From Hygrocybe punicea (lineage: Eukaryota; Basidiomycota; Agaricomycetes; Agaricales; Hygrophoraceae), in the NCBI GenBank assembly GCA_963556145.1, contig OY744469.1:3320767-3384766 (forward strand): a stretch of 64,000 bases of DNA, written 5' to 3'. Under the pieces are notes generated by a model. That model saw nothing but the letters and a program-made list of their open reading frames with translations, was not told the DNA's origin and ran no database searches. The position numbers were made by a program, and so were the translations under genes. This document shows, in pieces, positions 20,708-31,877 of this stretch. Position 1 is the stretch's first letter. Each line of letters starts with the position of its first letter.

Positions 20708-22984
20708 TCACAACGAACACAGGGACAGATGAGGAGTATTGATCATATGCGTGAAACCATAGAGGCAGTCGATCCAGTCTTCAGTTTCTTCTACGCTGTC
20801 CTTTTCCGGCGGAGAATCCAGAGGTTGTTGTACACGCCTTGAAAGACCATCCGGGCCATGGTGCGTACCCGGGATGTGGACTATAGTGCAGTGGAAAGTG
20901 AGAATTGTGGCAATCCAGCGGTTAATGCTAGCACTTGGCGCGATGTCTGGGTTGCGTAGCATGTCTGTGATGTAGCGCGCGTCTACTTTGACGACGAGAT
21001 TACGAACGCTGATTAAGTACAGCCGCAGGTCGCAGAGTGCGCGATAAAGACCGAAGATTTCTAGTTTAGGTTGAGAGAAGCGCGACTTGCGATCATTTAG
21101 TGTGATAGAACCAAAGCGGTTGTAGAAACGGCGAGAAGGGTTGTCGGGATCACATTGACAGAGGATGTATCCAACAGCGATGTAGGATGTGTCGACAGCA
21201 AGAATGACCGGCGAATCTGAAGTGTAGTCAATCGGACGAAGCACAGGTGAATCGAGAACGGCTTGTTTCAGGTCTGCCTGAGTGGCGATCTGGTCAGGAC
21301 CAAATTCGAAGGGTGTGTTTTTGCGCGTGAGTTTAACAAGATGATGCGCACGTTGTGCGAAGTTGCAGATAAAGATTCGAAGAACGCCTACTGTGCCAAG
21401 GAACGAATGGACGTCAGACAGGTTGTGACAAGGGCCCCAGTTACGAATCGTGGCGAGTTTCTCTTCGTCGGGTAAACGGCCGTTTGTTGTGCAGCGATGG
21501 CCTACTACTGTGATTTCAGGAGCGCAGAGGGTAGACTTGAAGGCGGAAAAGGTTCCCCCACAGTATTTCATGCATTGGACAATGCGATTAAGCGTAGTGA
21601 AATGTTCCCAGACAAAGCGGCAAATACCCGGGTTTGCAGCGATAGTTTCGTATGAGCCATCGTGTAGGAGATAGGACGATTTAGGGCCATTGACTGGGAC
21701 ATCGTCTATGTAAGGTATCGTCCACTGTGGGATCTTGGGTTGCAGGATGAAAGTAACATTGTCATGGAATATCGGGACTGAATTTGTCCATCCCATAGGT
21801 AGAGTAACAAGTCGCAATGCTCCGAAAGGTGTTTGGAAGGTGGTATAGTCACGCGAGGACTCGGCAATAGGTCGCTCGTCGTATCCGACGTATAAATCAA
21901 AGCAGGCGCCACAGGATCGGCCAGCGAACTGTTCAGCCATGTGTTCAGGGATAGGAGGTACGCCAGAATGCACGATGGTCACTGCATTAAGGGGCTCGAG
22001 ACTGTGAACGATGTGAAGCATTTTACCGCCTTTCTTCAGAACCATAAACCAACGCGAGCGATAGGAGGAGTTCGAGGGTTCGTAGACTTTGGCTTCGATT
22101 TTACGGCAAATATTATTGCATACTTCCTCATAGATACCAGGAGGAATAGGAATGTTGCGCTGGACCCAGGGAGTGTGCGGTAATACGGGGAACTCGACGG
22201 GTGGAAAGAAATCAGTGCGAAATCTTCCGCGCTCGTTGTCGGTCCACACAAAACCTTTCTCTTGTTTGCGTATAAAGTCGTGCATTAGTGCCCGCTCAGC
22301 CGGCCAGAGGAAGTTACCTTCGTGAACTTTGTCGAATGCATCGCGACGTTCCTGCATGTAGCGGTCTGTGGGGATGAAAGGTGGAGGATTCAGATCGAGG
22401 TCAGGAAGTTCGGCAAGCGAATCGCCAGTGATTTTGCGTTTTATATGAAATTTGTCGGGGAGTTCAGCGATGACAGGCTTGACCTTGCGAGCGACGGGCT
22501 TGTAGACTTTCTTTTGAGCGGTGAAAATGCTAGCGAAGTCATCTGATAGTGTAGAAGGAGACGTGGATGAAGCTGAATAGGAAAAGGACAACAAGGGATC
22601 TGGCGATGAAGGAGAAACAGAGGTTGAGCATGCTGGAGTAGACGGGGAACCATTAGGAAAATCGCAGGTGGAAAGATAGACGCGGGGAACTGTAGACGAA
22701 GACGACGAGTTCGCTAAATGGGTATAAGATTCAATGTACGTAGCGTTGGTATGTTCATCATGCACTATTACTAGCGCAATGTCTCCATCATCTAGTGCGC
22801 TCAGTTCCCCTTGTTGATAAAAACCGAGGACGAGTGTAGGGGTACGCCGCGCCATCGTGCTTCGCTTCGAGGGTACATTGGAATTGTCACCAATCTGTTT
22901 GAATTTGGATCGCGTATCGTAATCATCTGGTCTTCGTTGCGGTAATTTTTGACAATGCTTTCCGTAAGTACGTTGAACGGTCAT
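20708..22984 (-). pseudogene. Reverse transcriptase-RNase H of the second Ty3 element
   Basis: A 758-codon frame, with RT sequence ACFDLYVGYDERPIAESSRD, LPMGWTNSVPIFHDNVTF and the catalytic YIDDVPVNGPKS near residue 430. It is followed by the thumb and connection (LPDEEKLATIRNW, DVHSFLGTVGVLR) and RNase H (ILAVDTSYIAVGYIL). It is separated from the protease by a TGA at 22982-22984 where ILLGRPF is expected, and from integrase by a frame change near 20700. The RT frame itself is open. Confidence 0.9.
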
Positions 22985-23450
22985 CCCAGGAGAATATGGT
23001 ACGCGGGGTCACGGATAACATGCATCTGCAGGAAAAGTGTGATGTCGCCAATTTTACAAGGAACATTCTGCGCGAGACCCAGGGACTGATCAATCGAACC
23101 ATTCGCTGACTGCATATTGAGACGAATCGCCGGGTCGTAGGGGAGACTAAACTGATGACAGACATCTTCCGACATTGCAACGATTTGTGAACCAGGGTCA
23201 ATGATGCTACCGACTTGTTCTTGTCCATCGACGAGCAAATTAACGGCGCGTAGAGCGTGCAATTCTTTTGCAACGGTAAGGATTTCAGGAATTTCGCCTG
23301 GCGAGAGACTCAGGAGGTAGGTCTCATATGGGTTGGGAACAATGATGGGTTGCGGTTCAGCGGAGGCATTTTTGCAAGTGTTCTTGCATGACGCAAAAGG
23401 AAGTGGGTCGTCGGTGAAGATGTTAACTTTTACCGGCGATGTGCCAGGAG
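22985..23450 (-). pseudogene. Retropepsin-like protease of the second Ty3 element
   Basis: On the minus strand: LLVDGQEQVGSIIDPGSQIV, then HVIRDPAYHILLG before the TGA stop. The D-P-G-S at the active-site position and the ILLG motif are typical of Ty3 proteases (consensus DSG/DTG, so the middle residue is unusual). An upstream TGA near 23460 appears to replace Trp. Confidence 0.75.
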
Positions 23451-23639
23451 GTTGGACTCACTTGGGCATAATATCATCGCGAAGTTTCGAATGACAGTCC
23501 GGAGAAATTGAGAATAATTCCATTGGTGTGAGCGTGACACAGGGAGCCGCCATAGAGCGCGAGTAAACCTCACTAATAATCTTAGAGTCCTGGATAGGGG
23601 CTTGAGTGCAATATGTGGGTTCTTTATCCTTAGATTGTT

Positions 23640-25400
23640 TTAACGGTGGACCAGCAAAATTACGTTCGTGTGGTACGCGGTTTCCGGTGCGGATGCGAAG
23701 GGATGGATGGGTGGTTCTGTGGTAGGAGCAGGAGTTGCAGGCAAAGGGGCTTGTTGCACGGTTGATTGATCAGGCGCAGGCTGAGCGCATGGACAAGGTA
23801 AACTGGTGGTAGATGGGATGGGTTTGTGCTGATGAGAAATCTCTACACCGTCAAATTTTACCTTTTTAAGCGCGAATAGTTCGCGCTCCAGTTCCTCAAT
23901 GCACAAGACATTGGCGTGAACTGCAGGAGATACGCTATACATCATTTGACTGACATTGTTGGTATTGGTTTGTTGCGTCGCAGCTAATTGACCGGGATTG
24001 CGATGATGCCATTCATCGATGTGCTCCTTCATAGAATTGCCGGGTAATTGGTGCGGACAGAAAGCGCCAGAGGGTAGAACAATTTTCTTGTCAATATTCT
24101 CTCGGATGTGTCCAGCATTGATATATTCAATCACATGTGGGCAGTTTGGCCTAAAGTGACCGGGTAGGTTGCAGAAGTGGCAATTGCCATTCGCCGCTGT
24201 CTCGGACTGAGTCATTCTCATAGGGGGCGTATGAGAAGAGGTATGGGGGCATGGAGCAGAGTTTTTAGATGCATGCGGGTCCATAATTTTATTTACCGCT
24301 TGGACCACAGTATCGATGATGAGTGTGACGTCGTCCTGTTTTATCGAAGAAGACTTGGAAGAGGTCGCGGACATTGGTTTACCTTCTCTAGGTGCATTCG
24401 TGGGACCGGTACCATGAAGAACGAACTGCGCTGCCGCTTGAATTTCATGTAGCGGATAGGGGTCATCGGAAAAGTGATCAGGTAGCTTCAGCTGTAGACA
24501 CTGCGTGACGCGTGTCCAGAGACACTTTTGAAACCCGCGAATGTACGCACGACTTTGCTCAGCTTCAGAGATGCGATTCTTTTCGCAGAGAAATTTCGTG
24601 ATAGTGAGGAATGCGTGATGATAAGCGCCAAGCTCTATGATGTCTGCAATTCCCGACTGATGTTGTTTCTCAACGAGCTTCTCCATATCCGATATGGACC
24701 ATTTCCTTTCGTCTTCTGAACCAGGATAAAGCTTATACACAGCCTTCATGAACTCTTCGTAAGTCGATGCCGGCAAGTACTCGTCGAGCAATTCCCAAAG
24801 TTCGGCGGTGTCTATGTCGAGATAGCACAATGCATATCTCTTTTTGTCAACAGCGTCGACTATTGCGCACGAATCAAATTGGGCCTCGAGCTCATCAAAG
24901 TATTGGTGAAGTTCGTGGGGGTGCTCCGGCAAGAAGCTGGGAGCAGTATTATGACCGTGAGCGGGCATTTGTGGTGGAGTCGCCATGGTTTGAGCTGCGG
25001 GTGGTGGCGTGGGTGGACGCAATGAGGTAGACGATGAGGAGGTGCTCGGTAGAATAGGAATAGAAGAATTGGGAGTGGATGTAGATGGTAAGTTAGAAAG
25101 CGGAACGGAAGAGGGGTCGGAAGTGTGTCGAGATAAAGTACCACTAGCTGGTGTGGGAGATTGTGGATTGTAATCATGCGGAGAATTGTGAAAATCAAGA
25201 GGTGAGCGAGGTGAATGAGAACAAAATTGATGTGAGGTATCGTGTTCGGAATCGGAGGAACTTTCGGTGAGTTCGTCGAGATCGCTGTCGAAGTCGGGGA
25301 TATTCCGAGAGGTCGTTGCACGTTGTTGTGCTTGACGCTGTACTGAGCTATGAGTACAATATCTGTTGGTAGCTATGGTGCTCGCACTAGACGCATTAGT
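23640..25400 (-). CDS. gag: Gag of the second Ty3 element
   Basis: Frame open from a stop near 25400 to 23640. The N-terminal part is Ser/Pro-rich and acidic (NIPDFDSDLDELTESSSDSE); the first in-frame ATG is near 24987 (MATPPQMPAHG). The capsid-like centre has YFDELEAQFDSCAIVD and ELWELLDEYL. A single nucleic-acid-binding knuckle CHFCNLPGHFRPNC (C-X2-C-X4-H-X4-C) lies near residue 280. No stop interrupts it. Translation start is uncertain because the upstream frame lacks ATG. Confidence 0.8.
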   Translation of the reverse strand, partial: TNASSASTIATNRYCTHSSVQRQAQQRATTSRNIPDFDSDLDELTESSSDSEHDTSHQFCSHSPRSPLDFHNSPHDYNPQSPTPASGTLSRHTSDPSSVPLSNLPSTSTPNSSIPILPSTSSSSTSLRPPTPPPAAQTMATPPQMPAHGHNTAPSFLPEHPHELHQYFDELEAQFDSCAIVDAVDKKRYALCYLDIDTAELWELLDEYLPASTYEEFMKAVYKLYPGSEDERKWSISDMEKLVEKQHQSGIADIIELGAYHHAFLTITKFLCEKNRISEAEQSRAYIRGFQKCLWTRVTQCLQLKLPDHFSDDPYPLHEIQAAAQFVLHGTGPTNAPREGKPMSATSSKSSSIKQDDVTLIIDTVVQAVNKIMDPHASKNSAPCPHTSSHTPPMRMTQSETAANGNCHFCNLPGHFRPNCPHVIEYINAGHIRENIDKKIVLPSGAFCPHQLPGNSMKEHIDEWHHRNPGQLAATQQTNTNNVSQMMYSVSPAVHANVLCIEELERELFALKKVKFDGVEISHQHKPIPSTTSLPCPCAQPAPDQSTVQQAPLPATPAPTTEPPIHPFASAPETAYHTNVILLVHR

Positions 25401-25432
25401 CGAAGGAGTGGTTTAGATTTTAAGTCCCCTTG

Positions 25433-25444
25433 CGGTGGGCTCCA
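25433..25444 (-). other. Putative primer binding site of the second Ty3 element
   Basis: On the minus strand TGGAGCCCACCG begins 5 nt after the 5' LTR. The plus-strand sequence to its left (TTTAGATTTTAAGTCCCC) resembles the anticodon and variable arm of a long-armed (Ser or Leu type) tRNA. The site may therefore pair with an internal tRNA segment. This is from recall of tRNA layout only. Confidence 0.3.
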
Positions 25445-25449
25445 GAAAA

Positions 25450-26878
25450 TGATACGGTTTCCACGTCCATGACCCCGGATAAAGAGATAATAAAGGATGA
25501 AAATGTCGCAAAGGTGCGAACGGGACTTGGGACACTCCCAACAATAACTCAATAATGCGCAATAATATGCGCGATCAAATAAACAAACGCAGAGAGTCGC
25601 GAGATAACACGATATCGCAATGCAGTGATAAACAAGAATCGGAAGGCTTAGCTGAGTGTCCTAGATGACAGTGCAATATGCAGCGATGACGCGATGAGAC
25701 GAGGGTTCTACACTATGACTTGGGTTGCGAACGCGGAGAGTGCTGTAGAGGCTCTGGGCCGTCTGGACCCGAATCCTCTTCATATCCCACTTCGTCCCCG
25801 TCCATTCCCATTCATGTATCATCGACTCCACCCGATTCCGGTCCTTTCCATCGATTCCGCTCTGGATTCCGCCTCCGGAATCATTCCTACTCAAGATGCG
25901 ATGTCTCTAACGACCTGGAATCAGTACGTATATAGTTACATATGATATATCTTCATTTCCTGTTACTTAGTACATAGCACCATTCCTCCTATACTCCGCT
26001 CCACTCCTCTACCATCAGTTACAGCCTTCGCTTGTAGTACATAGTTACTACAGCACAGGATCTCTCCCAGTAGTATAAAAGATGTACTCTTATACTACAA
26101 CCATATAGAAAATACAGGTTATCACTCCCCTTCAGTTCTATTTCTTAGTCCTCGCTTCGTATCGTCTCATTAGTATTCGTACTCCACTCCCTTCACTTCC
26201 CCTCTGATCCGGAACCCTGGATTCGGGTTGGATTGACTAGACTACATAGACACTAAACTCCTCTGATCACTTCTTAGCTGATCACCCCTTTTCGTAGATT
26301 CCAATCCGGGTCTACAACCACACTCGCGGTCACAGTGCGCAATGAGAAAAGACGCAGATTGGAGTAGGAATGACTGGATTTTTAAACTTAAGACGCAAAC
26401 TAGTGGGGAGGGGAGAACTGGGTTCTTGTTCGTTTATTTTCTACTACAGGACATTTTTTATATTCTAAAGGGATAGGGGTTTAAGGGTGGATGAGTGAAA
26501 TAGAAATGCAGCGAAATATTGCATGAAAGTGACGAAACGGGAATGGAATAGTGATGGATTTGAAATAACGGCGAATATCACATGAAAGTCGGCCAAAAGA
26601 CGAAGATAAACCGGATGAATTACATTTCTGGTATCGGACTTGGTGTCCAAACGTGTAGGACGTGTTCAACGGTCGTGTTTCAGCATATTGAGACCGGGCT
26701 GCGCAGTTAAGATACAGCGAAAATGTCGCAGTCACACGCGCATCGATCGGCGTAAGTCGTGCAAGTCGCGGGCGGCATGCTGATGTTTCGCATGTACGCG
26801 GGATGCAGACGAGTCGTAGGGAAAATAGAATTGGATTCTATGAGAGATTCCGTGCCCAAAGAGAGAGACTGCATATCA
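25450..26878 (-). repeat. 5' LTR of the second Ty3 element, interrupted
   Basis: 25450-25743 and 26339-26878 together make 834 bp. A solo LTR (25744-26334) with a 4-bp duplication sits inside. Confidence 0.95.
25744..26334 (+). mobile_element. Solo LTR, 591 bp, nested in the Ty3 5' LTR
   Basis: Begins TGTAGAGGCTCTGG and ends GCGGTCACA. The host LTR is broken exactly here with GTGC duplicated (25740-25743, 26335-26338). A TATAAAAG box at 26074-26081 indicates plus orientation. No second LTR or coding sequence is present, as expected after LTR-LTR recombination. Confidence 0.85.
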
Positions 26879-26944
26879 CTGTGCAGGTTTTTATTACACT
26901 GCTGGGTTTATTCATTTGGGGGGGAAAGGTTTACACAATGTATA

Positions 26945-29900
26945 CTACTTGTCCATAATTGAGGTCTCGCTGCTGTCATGCTTGGCATCCTCTTCGGCCC
27001 TCTTTCATTTCAACTGTTTCCCACCAGCGTTGATGTCCTCCATTATGTTCTCAATCGTGATCAATCCATTTCACAGCCAAGATCCCAGGCACAAGTGGGA
27101 CCGAATGCTAGTACCACTAAGACAATTTCAGGAGAAAGAAAGGAGCTGTCATCCCTGTGAGAAGATGCACTCAACAGCTGTTGAAGTAGCTGGCATGCTC
27201 AGGTAATCCAAGGCCATGTGAGATAAATTTGGATAGACAAAGCGATTGTTCTGCCACCACACAAGTGGGTTCGCAACATTCTCAATGGGAGATTGGAGGT
27301 ATTCATCCAAATCACAGGCACAAGACATGGCGGTCATGGAGAGGTTGCCAAAATCAAAGAAGCTGGAATAATTGGACATAGCACTTGGGACTGGGTTGGT
27401 ACCTGTCTCATTCTTGTACCTTAGATTGTACCTGTCACGAACAAGAGTTTCCACTTGCTCAATCCAGTCTTCCTCCCACATTTGTTGATGGAAATATTCC
27501 AACTTCATGCCAGGGTGCAGGACCATTGCAATCTGATAGACCACTGACAAGTCTGTGAGAGAATAGTATCGGTTCATCTTCTTACACACAAGCTTGAGGG
27601 TGGCAACAATACCTGGGTGGTAGGGGGTTTTGGTTTGGGAATTCAGCCCTTTCATGAGCCAATCCATTGCTGGGATGATAGCAGTGATGCTGGCAGAGTC
27701 CTTTGAGAAGAATAGAGTGGCATGTTTGAATTGCTTGAGCACTGTGACAAGCTGGTCCCCAATGACCCATTCATTGTTATCTAACTCGTATTGCCTCATT
27801 TTCATCATCTTGCCTGCAGTGATGGCATCAACTGCAGCCTGGTACTGCTGCACAAAATGCAACATATCATATGTCAAATTCCAATGAGTGAGGACGTTGC
27901 AAGGGATTTTTCGCCACTTGAGTTTGTGTGCCACATAGTACTTGAACCAGATGGGCAATGCAATGGTGGATGAATGGATGATAGCAAAAGAGAGATGGTG
28001 GATCTTGATCACAACCTGGTGGACATCAGTGGTCTCAGCAATGACAGCCTGCTGAGCATTTTTGATCAGCTCAGCCAGCTCATCATGGCGATCATCAATG
28101 TCCTCTTCGCCATTGTCAGCTTCGGCATCATCTTCATCATCTTCATCCTCCTCCTCCTCCCCCTCATCATCCTCGACATTAAGATCCTCAGCATCATCCT
28201 TGGATGGATTGTCACCATTGCAACCAGAGCCGACAGCCGTTTGGAATGCCTGAGAAGGGTCCTTGCAGAGAGCTGCATAGTGTGGTTAAAACAGTGGACA
28301 TGAGCCTCCTCGGTAAAGGAGTTATCATCAGCAGCGAAGGCTGTCATTTGCATGTTGTTTGCTGAGGCATTGTCAGCAGCCATGCTGAGGACTTTGTGCC
28401 TGATACCGAAATCTGTAACTATCTTTTGGAAAACCTTTGCAAGTGTATTCCTAGTGTGGGATTCTGGAACTTCAATGATATCAAGAAGAAAAGAAAACAT
28501 TTCACCATTGCGTTGCAGATGGATGGTCCATGCAACAAAGGCACGATGGTTGGTTAATGTCCATGCATCTGTCACAGAGTGTAAGTGACCGGAATGCTCA
28601 ATCAAGAGCTTCTTGATGTGCTCACAAGACGCCTGGAAGACAAGATTGATATCTCTGTTGATGGTGGTATGGGAGGGAATGGACAAGTACAGGCGACCAG
28701 CAGTGATAAGCTTGATGAATTCTTTGCCAGCGACAATGAAAGAGGGCCTATTGTTCTCGGCAACCCATTTAACGAGACGTGCACTGTGAATGAGGTTAGT
28801 TAGTTACAGACAAAAGGAAAAAAGACATCAGCTTACCGAGCTTTGGTGTTTGTGAGGGAACAATGAGAGAATGTCATGGGCTCTTGTCCTTTGTGAGCAA
28901 ACAAGTCAAAGATAGACTTGTTCTGGCCCTTGGTATTGCCATCCACTGTGGCCTTGACAGCATCTTTGCCAAAGCAGCGCTAGGCAATGACACGGATACA
29001 GGTTACCTTTTTTGGACCCGGGCAAAACCCGTACCCATGACCGCGGGTCTTGGCATACCCACATGTCAGCATCAACACAAACGGACACAACAACCCAGCA
29101 GCAACCGCTTACCAACACCATTTTCAAGTGCCCACCGCCTCCACCTCAACACAAACACCACCAATGGTGTCCCAAACGGCCCCATCCTCGCACAAAACCG
29201 TGTCCCAACATGGAGACGCATCATGCTCCCGCGTCAGCCCCAAACACACCATCCCTGCTGCAAAACGCGTCCAAACATGTCTCAAGTCCCACCCCAGCCC
29301 CAAACCCTGCGCCCATGCAAGAAATCGCGTTCAAACGTGTCCCAGACCACAGTCCCACAACACCCAACAATTTGACGCCCACACAGGCCCCAAAACCCAT
29401 GCCCATGCAACAGAACATGCCCAAACGCACTCCAGACCCCGTTCCCCCCAATTACATGCCCACACGCGCCCACAGCCCAGAATCACGACGCCACCGTCCA
29501 GATGCCGCAACTGCGAATGCCAAGGCTCAATGGCATCGAAACGTGGGCTGATGTGTACGCAAGGTTCGAGACGACAAAGGAGGATGAGAGGAATGGGAGA
29601 ATGGGAGATGGTGCGGGGAACGAGGAGATGGATACGATGGGCGAGAGAATCTCACCCATGAGACCACCCATCGCGTGGCTCCCAGCCCCCCCACTCCTAG
29701 CGTTTGCACAGCGCCACGTGAATTGATGTGCGTGTCAGCAACACGAGGTAGATGTGGGCTGGAACCCGCCGGGTTTCCTGCACGGGTCAATACCCGTACC
29801 CAACCCGCCACTACCCACCATCTACCTGCTGAAAAAAGACCCGTGGGTAGACGGGTATGGGTTGGAGTGGGTCCGGGTCCGGGTCGGCCTCGGGACACCC

Positions 29901-30313
29901 GTGGGTATACCCGTGTCATTGCCTAAGCAGTGCCAGGCATGCTTCATGAGATTTGCAGTGGAATGTTTATCACCTTTGTTGAGGTAGCGCCTAACACTGC
30001 CGAGTGTCGTCTTGCAATGGCGAGCTCCACACAGAAAGAAGTGGAAGGGACAGTTATCAAGCCATTCGATGGTAATGTTGTCCTTGAAGAATGAATAAAT
30101 GGGAGAACGCCATGTTTTCTTCACTGCCTCTGAGGAACATGTTAGCGCGTCAAGGGACTGGTCAGGGAAGCAGATACCAAGCTTTTTTTGGTAGTCTATA
30201 GTACTGCAGAGATCCGAAGTTACCAAAATGGCTTCATCATCAGATTCAACGTAGTGAGGCTGGGTGGGTTCAGCAGGCTCTGCGGAATCTTGAGAGCATG
30301 TGGCACTGGACAT
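26945..30313 (-). pseudogene. hAT transposase
   Basis: ATG at 30313 (MSSATCSQDSAEPAEPTQP). The N-terminal BED-type finger has FLCGARHC and HSTANLMKHAWHC. The frame then crosses the hAT at 28981-29925 (HC then FGKDAVKATVDG when it is removed) and a 53-bp intron at 28784-28836. The RNase H-like catalytic region follows (VTDAWTLTNHRAFVAW, NHTMQLSARTLL). After a one-base frameshift near 28257 the frame has EWVIGDQLVTVLKQF and the C-terminal dimerisation region (WWQNNRFVYPNLSHMALDYL, TAVECIFSQG). The tail holds four TGA codons (27149, 27128, 27071, 27005) at Arg-like positions before a TAG at 26945. It was probably the source enzyme of the surrounding hAT. Confidence 0.85.
28981..29925. mobile_element. 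Non-autonomous hAT element, 945 bp, inside the hAT transposase gene
   Basis: Both ends read TAGGCAATGACACGG. The 8-bp target duplication is AGCAGCGC (28973-28980) against AGCAGTGC (29926-29933), one CpG to TpG change. Subterminal GGGTACGGGT/ACCCGTGGGT words are at both ends. The interior is repetitive and has only spurious ORFs. Confidence 0.87.
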
Positions 30314-30470
30314 GGTGCTCTTCGCTTTGGGAGGGCAAGTCAGTTCAGGGTGTTTGCACAATGGTTTCTCAGGTGGGGGCAGACTTGCCCAATGAGACAG
30401 ATTTTGCAGAGGTTGACTTGGGCATCGGTGGATGAGGGGGATGGTCGATGGTAAGTAACCAAGAGACAAT

Positions 30471-31480
30471 TAGGCAAATGCATGGATTGGGTGGATCAGC
30501 ACGGATCACGGATACGGATCGCCTCAGATACAGGTATGGATCAAGACTTCCCAATCTGTGCACCCTTGTATCCATATCCAGCAATCTGTGGTCCCTATTT
30601 GGGTAGTGTCACAGTACCCACATCACACATGAACATCACCAATGACATTGACCACAACCACAACCACAGCTACAGCAACAACAACGAGAACAGCAACAAC
30701 AATGACGGACAACAATGGGACATGGGGAGAAGGGCAGCGGGAGGGTGGTGCACCCACCCCCCATGGCAGTAGGTAAGTGTTTTTTTTCTTTTTTGTCTTA
30801 GCTATTAATTACACAAATGATGACGACAGCAGTACCAACAACACAAACACCACACACCCGAAGAGGATGACAGGTGGTGAGGATGAGGGTGACAATGGCA
30901 GCCACCACCACCACTATCATGATGACGACAAACTACAGCCCTCCAAATAGGACAACAACAACATCATCATCATCAACAACAATGACCATCACAACCACCA
31001 CAGTGACCACAACCACAACCACTAGCATGACCACTAGCATGACTATGACCATGACCATGACCACAACGGCGACGAAGGCCATGGCCATCCCACCACCAAC
31101 ATACCTCACGGATGCACACTGTCACATCAATCGATGTTGGCACTGCAACCGCAAGGTAACTGGGAGGATGGTGGTATGCCCACCACCTGGTCATGGCCAA
31201 CCCACACCACCATGATGACCGGCCATCACTGCTGCCTCAGCCACCACATGGCTGACCTCTCATTGCACCACGACACATCTGCACTGTGCAGACCTGTCCT
31301 CAGCCTCAGTTACCTCACATGAGCACGCCGCAATGTCAATTGACATTGGGACAGCAAACGCGAGGTAAATACCTGCCATATCTGTGACAATATCCATATC
31401 TGCAGCTCGGATATGGATATTGATGGATATGGATATGGATACCAAATTTGGGACCCATGGATGATCTGTGCAGTTGCCTA
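30471..31480. mobile_element. Non-autonomous hAT element, 1010 bp, upstream of the hAT transposase
   Basis: Ends TAGGCAAATGCATGGAT and, reverse-complemented, TAGGCAACTGCACAGAT. Target duplication GAGACAAT (30463-30470) against GAGACGAT (31481-31488), differing by CpG to CpA. Subterminal GGATACGG and GGATATGGATA words occur. The interior has CAN trinucleotide repeats (30640-31080). It lies in the 5' region of the hAT transposase. Confidence 0.8.
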
Positions 31481-31488
31481 GAGACGAT

Positions 31489-31869
31489 GGATGATTTTTT
31501 TGAGTCCAACGGCCACCGTCAATGGCACTGAGATGAATATAATGAGTGGGAATAAAAAGATTTTTAAAAAATGATGTTGGGCATACCTGTTTCATATGGG
31601 CCAATCAAATGCACCCGATCAGGTCTTATGAGTGTGGTGGTGGAAATAGGGACAGAATTCTGAAATGGAGGCAGGGACAGCAAGTCGAGAGCAGAGTCAG
31701 ACTGTTGACTGAGTCATCAACAGTCACTAGGGAAGTTTGGAAACACCCAGGGACCCACTGGTTTGGGTCGCTGTGTGGTGTGGGTTGTCTATATGGCAAC
31801 CCAGTACCAAGACTGGCCAGACCCAGACCAGTGGGTCCCCAGGTTTACCCAGACCTGTGTTCAACACTA
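31489..31869 (-). other. Remaining 5' end of the autonomous hAT
   Basis: About 380 bp upstream of the transposase, ending in the proposed right TIR. It contains CTGGCCAGACCC and GGTCTGGGT words like those at the left end. No ORF recognised; the promoter should be here. Confidence 0.4.
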
Positions 31870-31877
31870 CCAACACT

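Larger units (their letters stand above)
16671..26878 (-). mobile_element. Ty3/gypsy LTR retrotransposon, decayed, with antisense gene
   Basis: LTRs of 834 bp begin TGATACGG and end GCATATCA. The left copy is 16671-17504; the right copy 25450-26878 is interrupted by a 591-bp solo LTR plus a 4-bp duplication, and without these it is exactly 834 bp. Target duplication CTGT (16667-16670, 26879-26882). On the minus strand: gag (25400-23640), protease, RT, integrase (to 19221). A plus-strand antisense gene lies at 17649-18903. Pol has several TGA stops and frameshifts. It sits just downstream of the hAT transposase. Confidence 0.95.
16536..31869 (-). mobile_element. Decayed autonomous hAT element with nested insertions
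   Basis: Candidate ends TAAGGTTTAACATGGGT and (reverse-complemented) TAGTGTTGAACACAGGT, matching at 12 of 17 positions. Flanks CTGACACC (16528-16535) and CCAACACT (31870-31877) match 5 of 8, all mismatches transitions. Both flanks are the same minisatellite, as expected for an insertion into it. Removing the Ty3 element (16671-26878) and two hATs leaves about 3.15 kb with a hAT transposase on the minus strand, a normal autonomous size. Subterminal GGCCAGACCC words are on both sides. End assignment is less certain than for the other hATs. Confidence 0.55.

Noticed and set aside
28062..28253. Ser-rich plus-strand ORF and the Met/Arg-rich minus-strand tail near 28066-28250
   Set aside because: Shadow frames of the acidic Asp/Glu stretch in the hAT transposase after its one-base frameshift.
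31725..31869. A separate hAT starting at TAGGGAAGTTTGG (31728) and ending at 31869
   Set aside because: The tips do not pair and the 8-bp flanks differ; the right end fits better with the left end at 16536.
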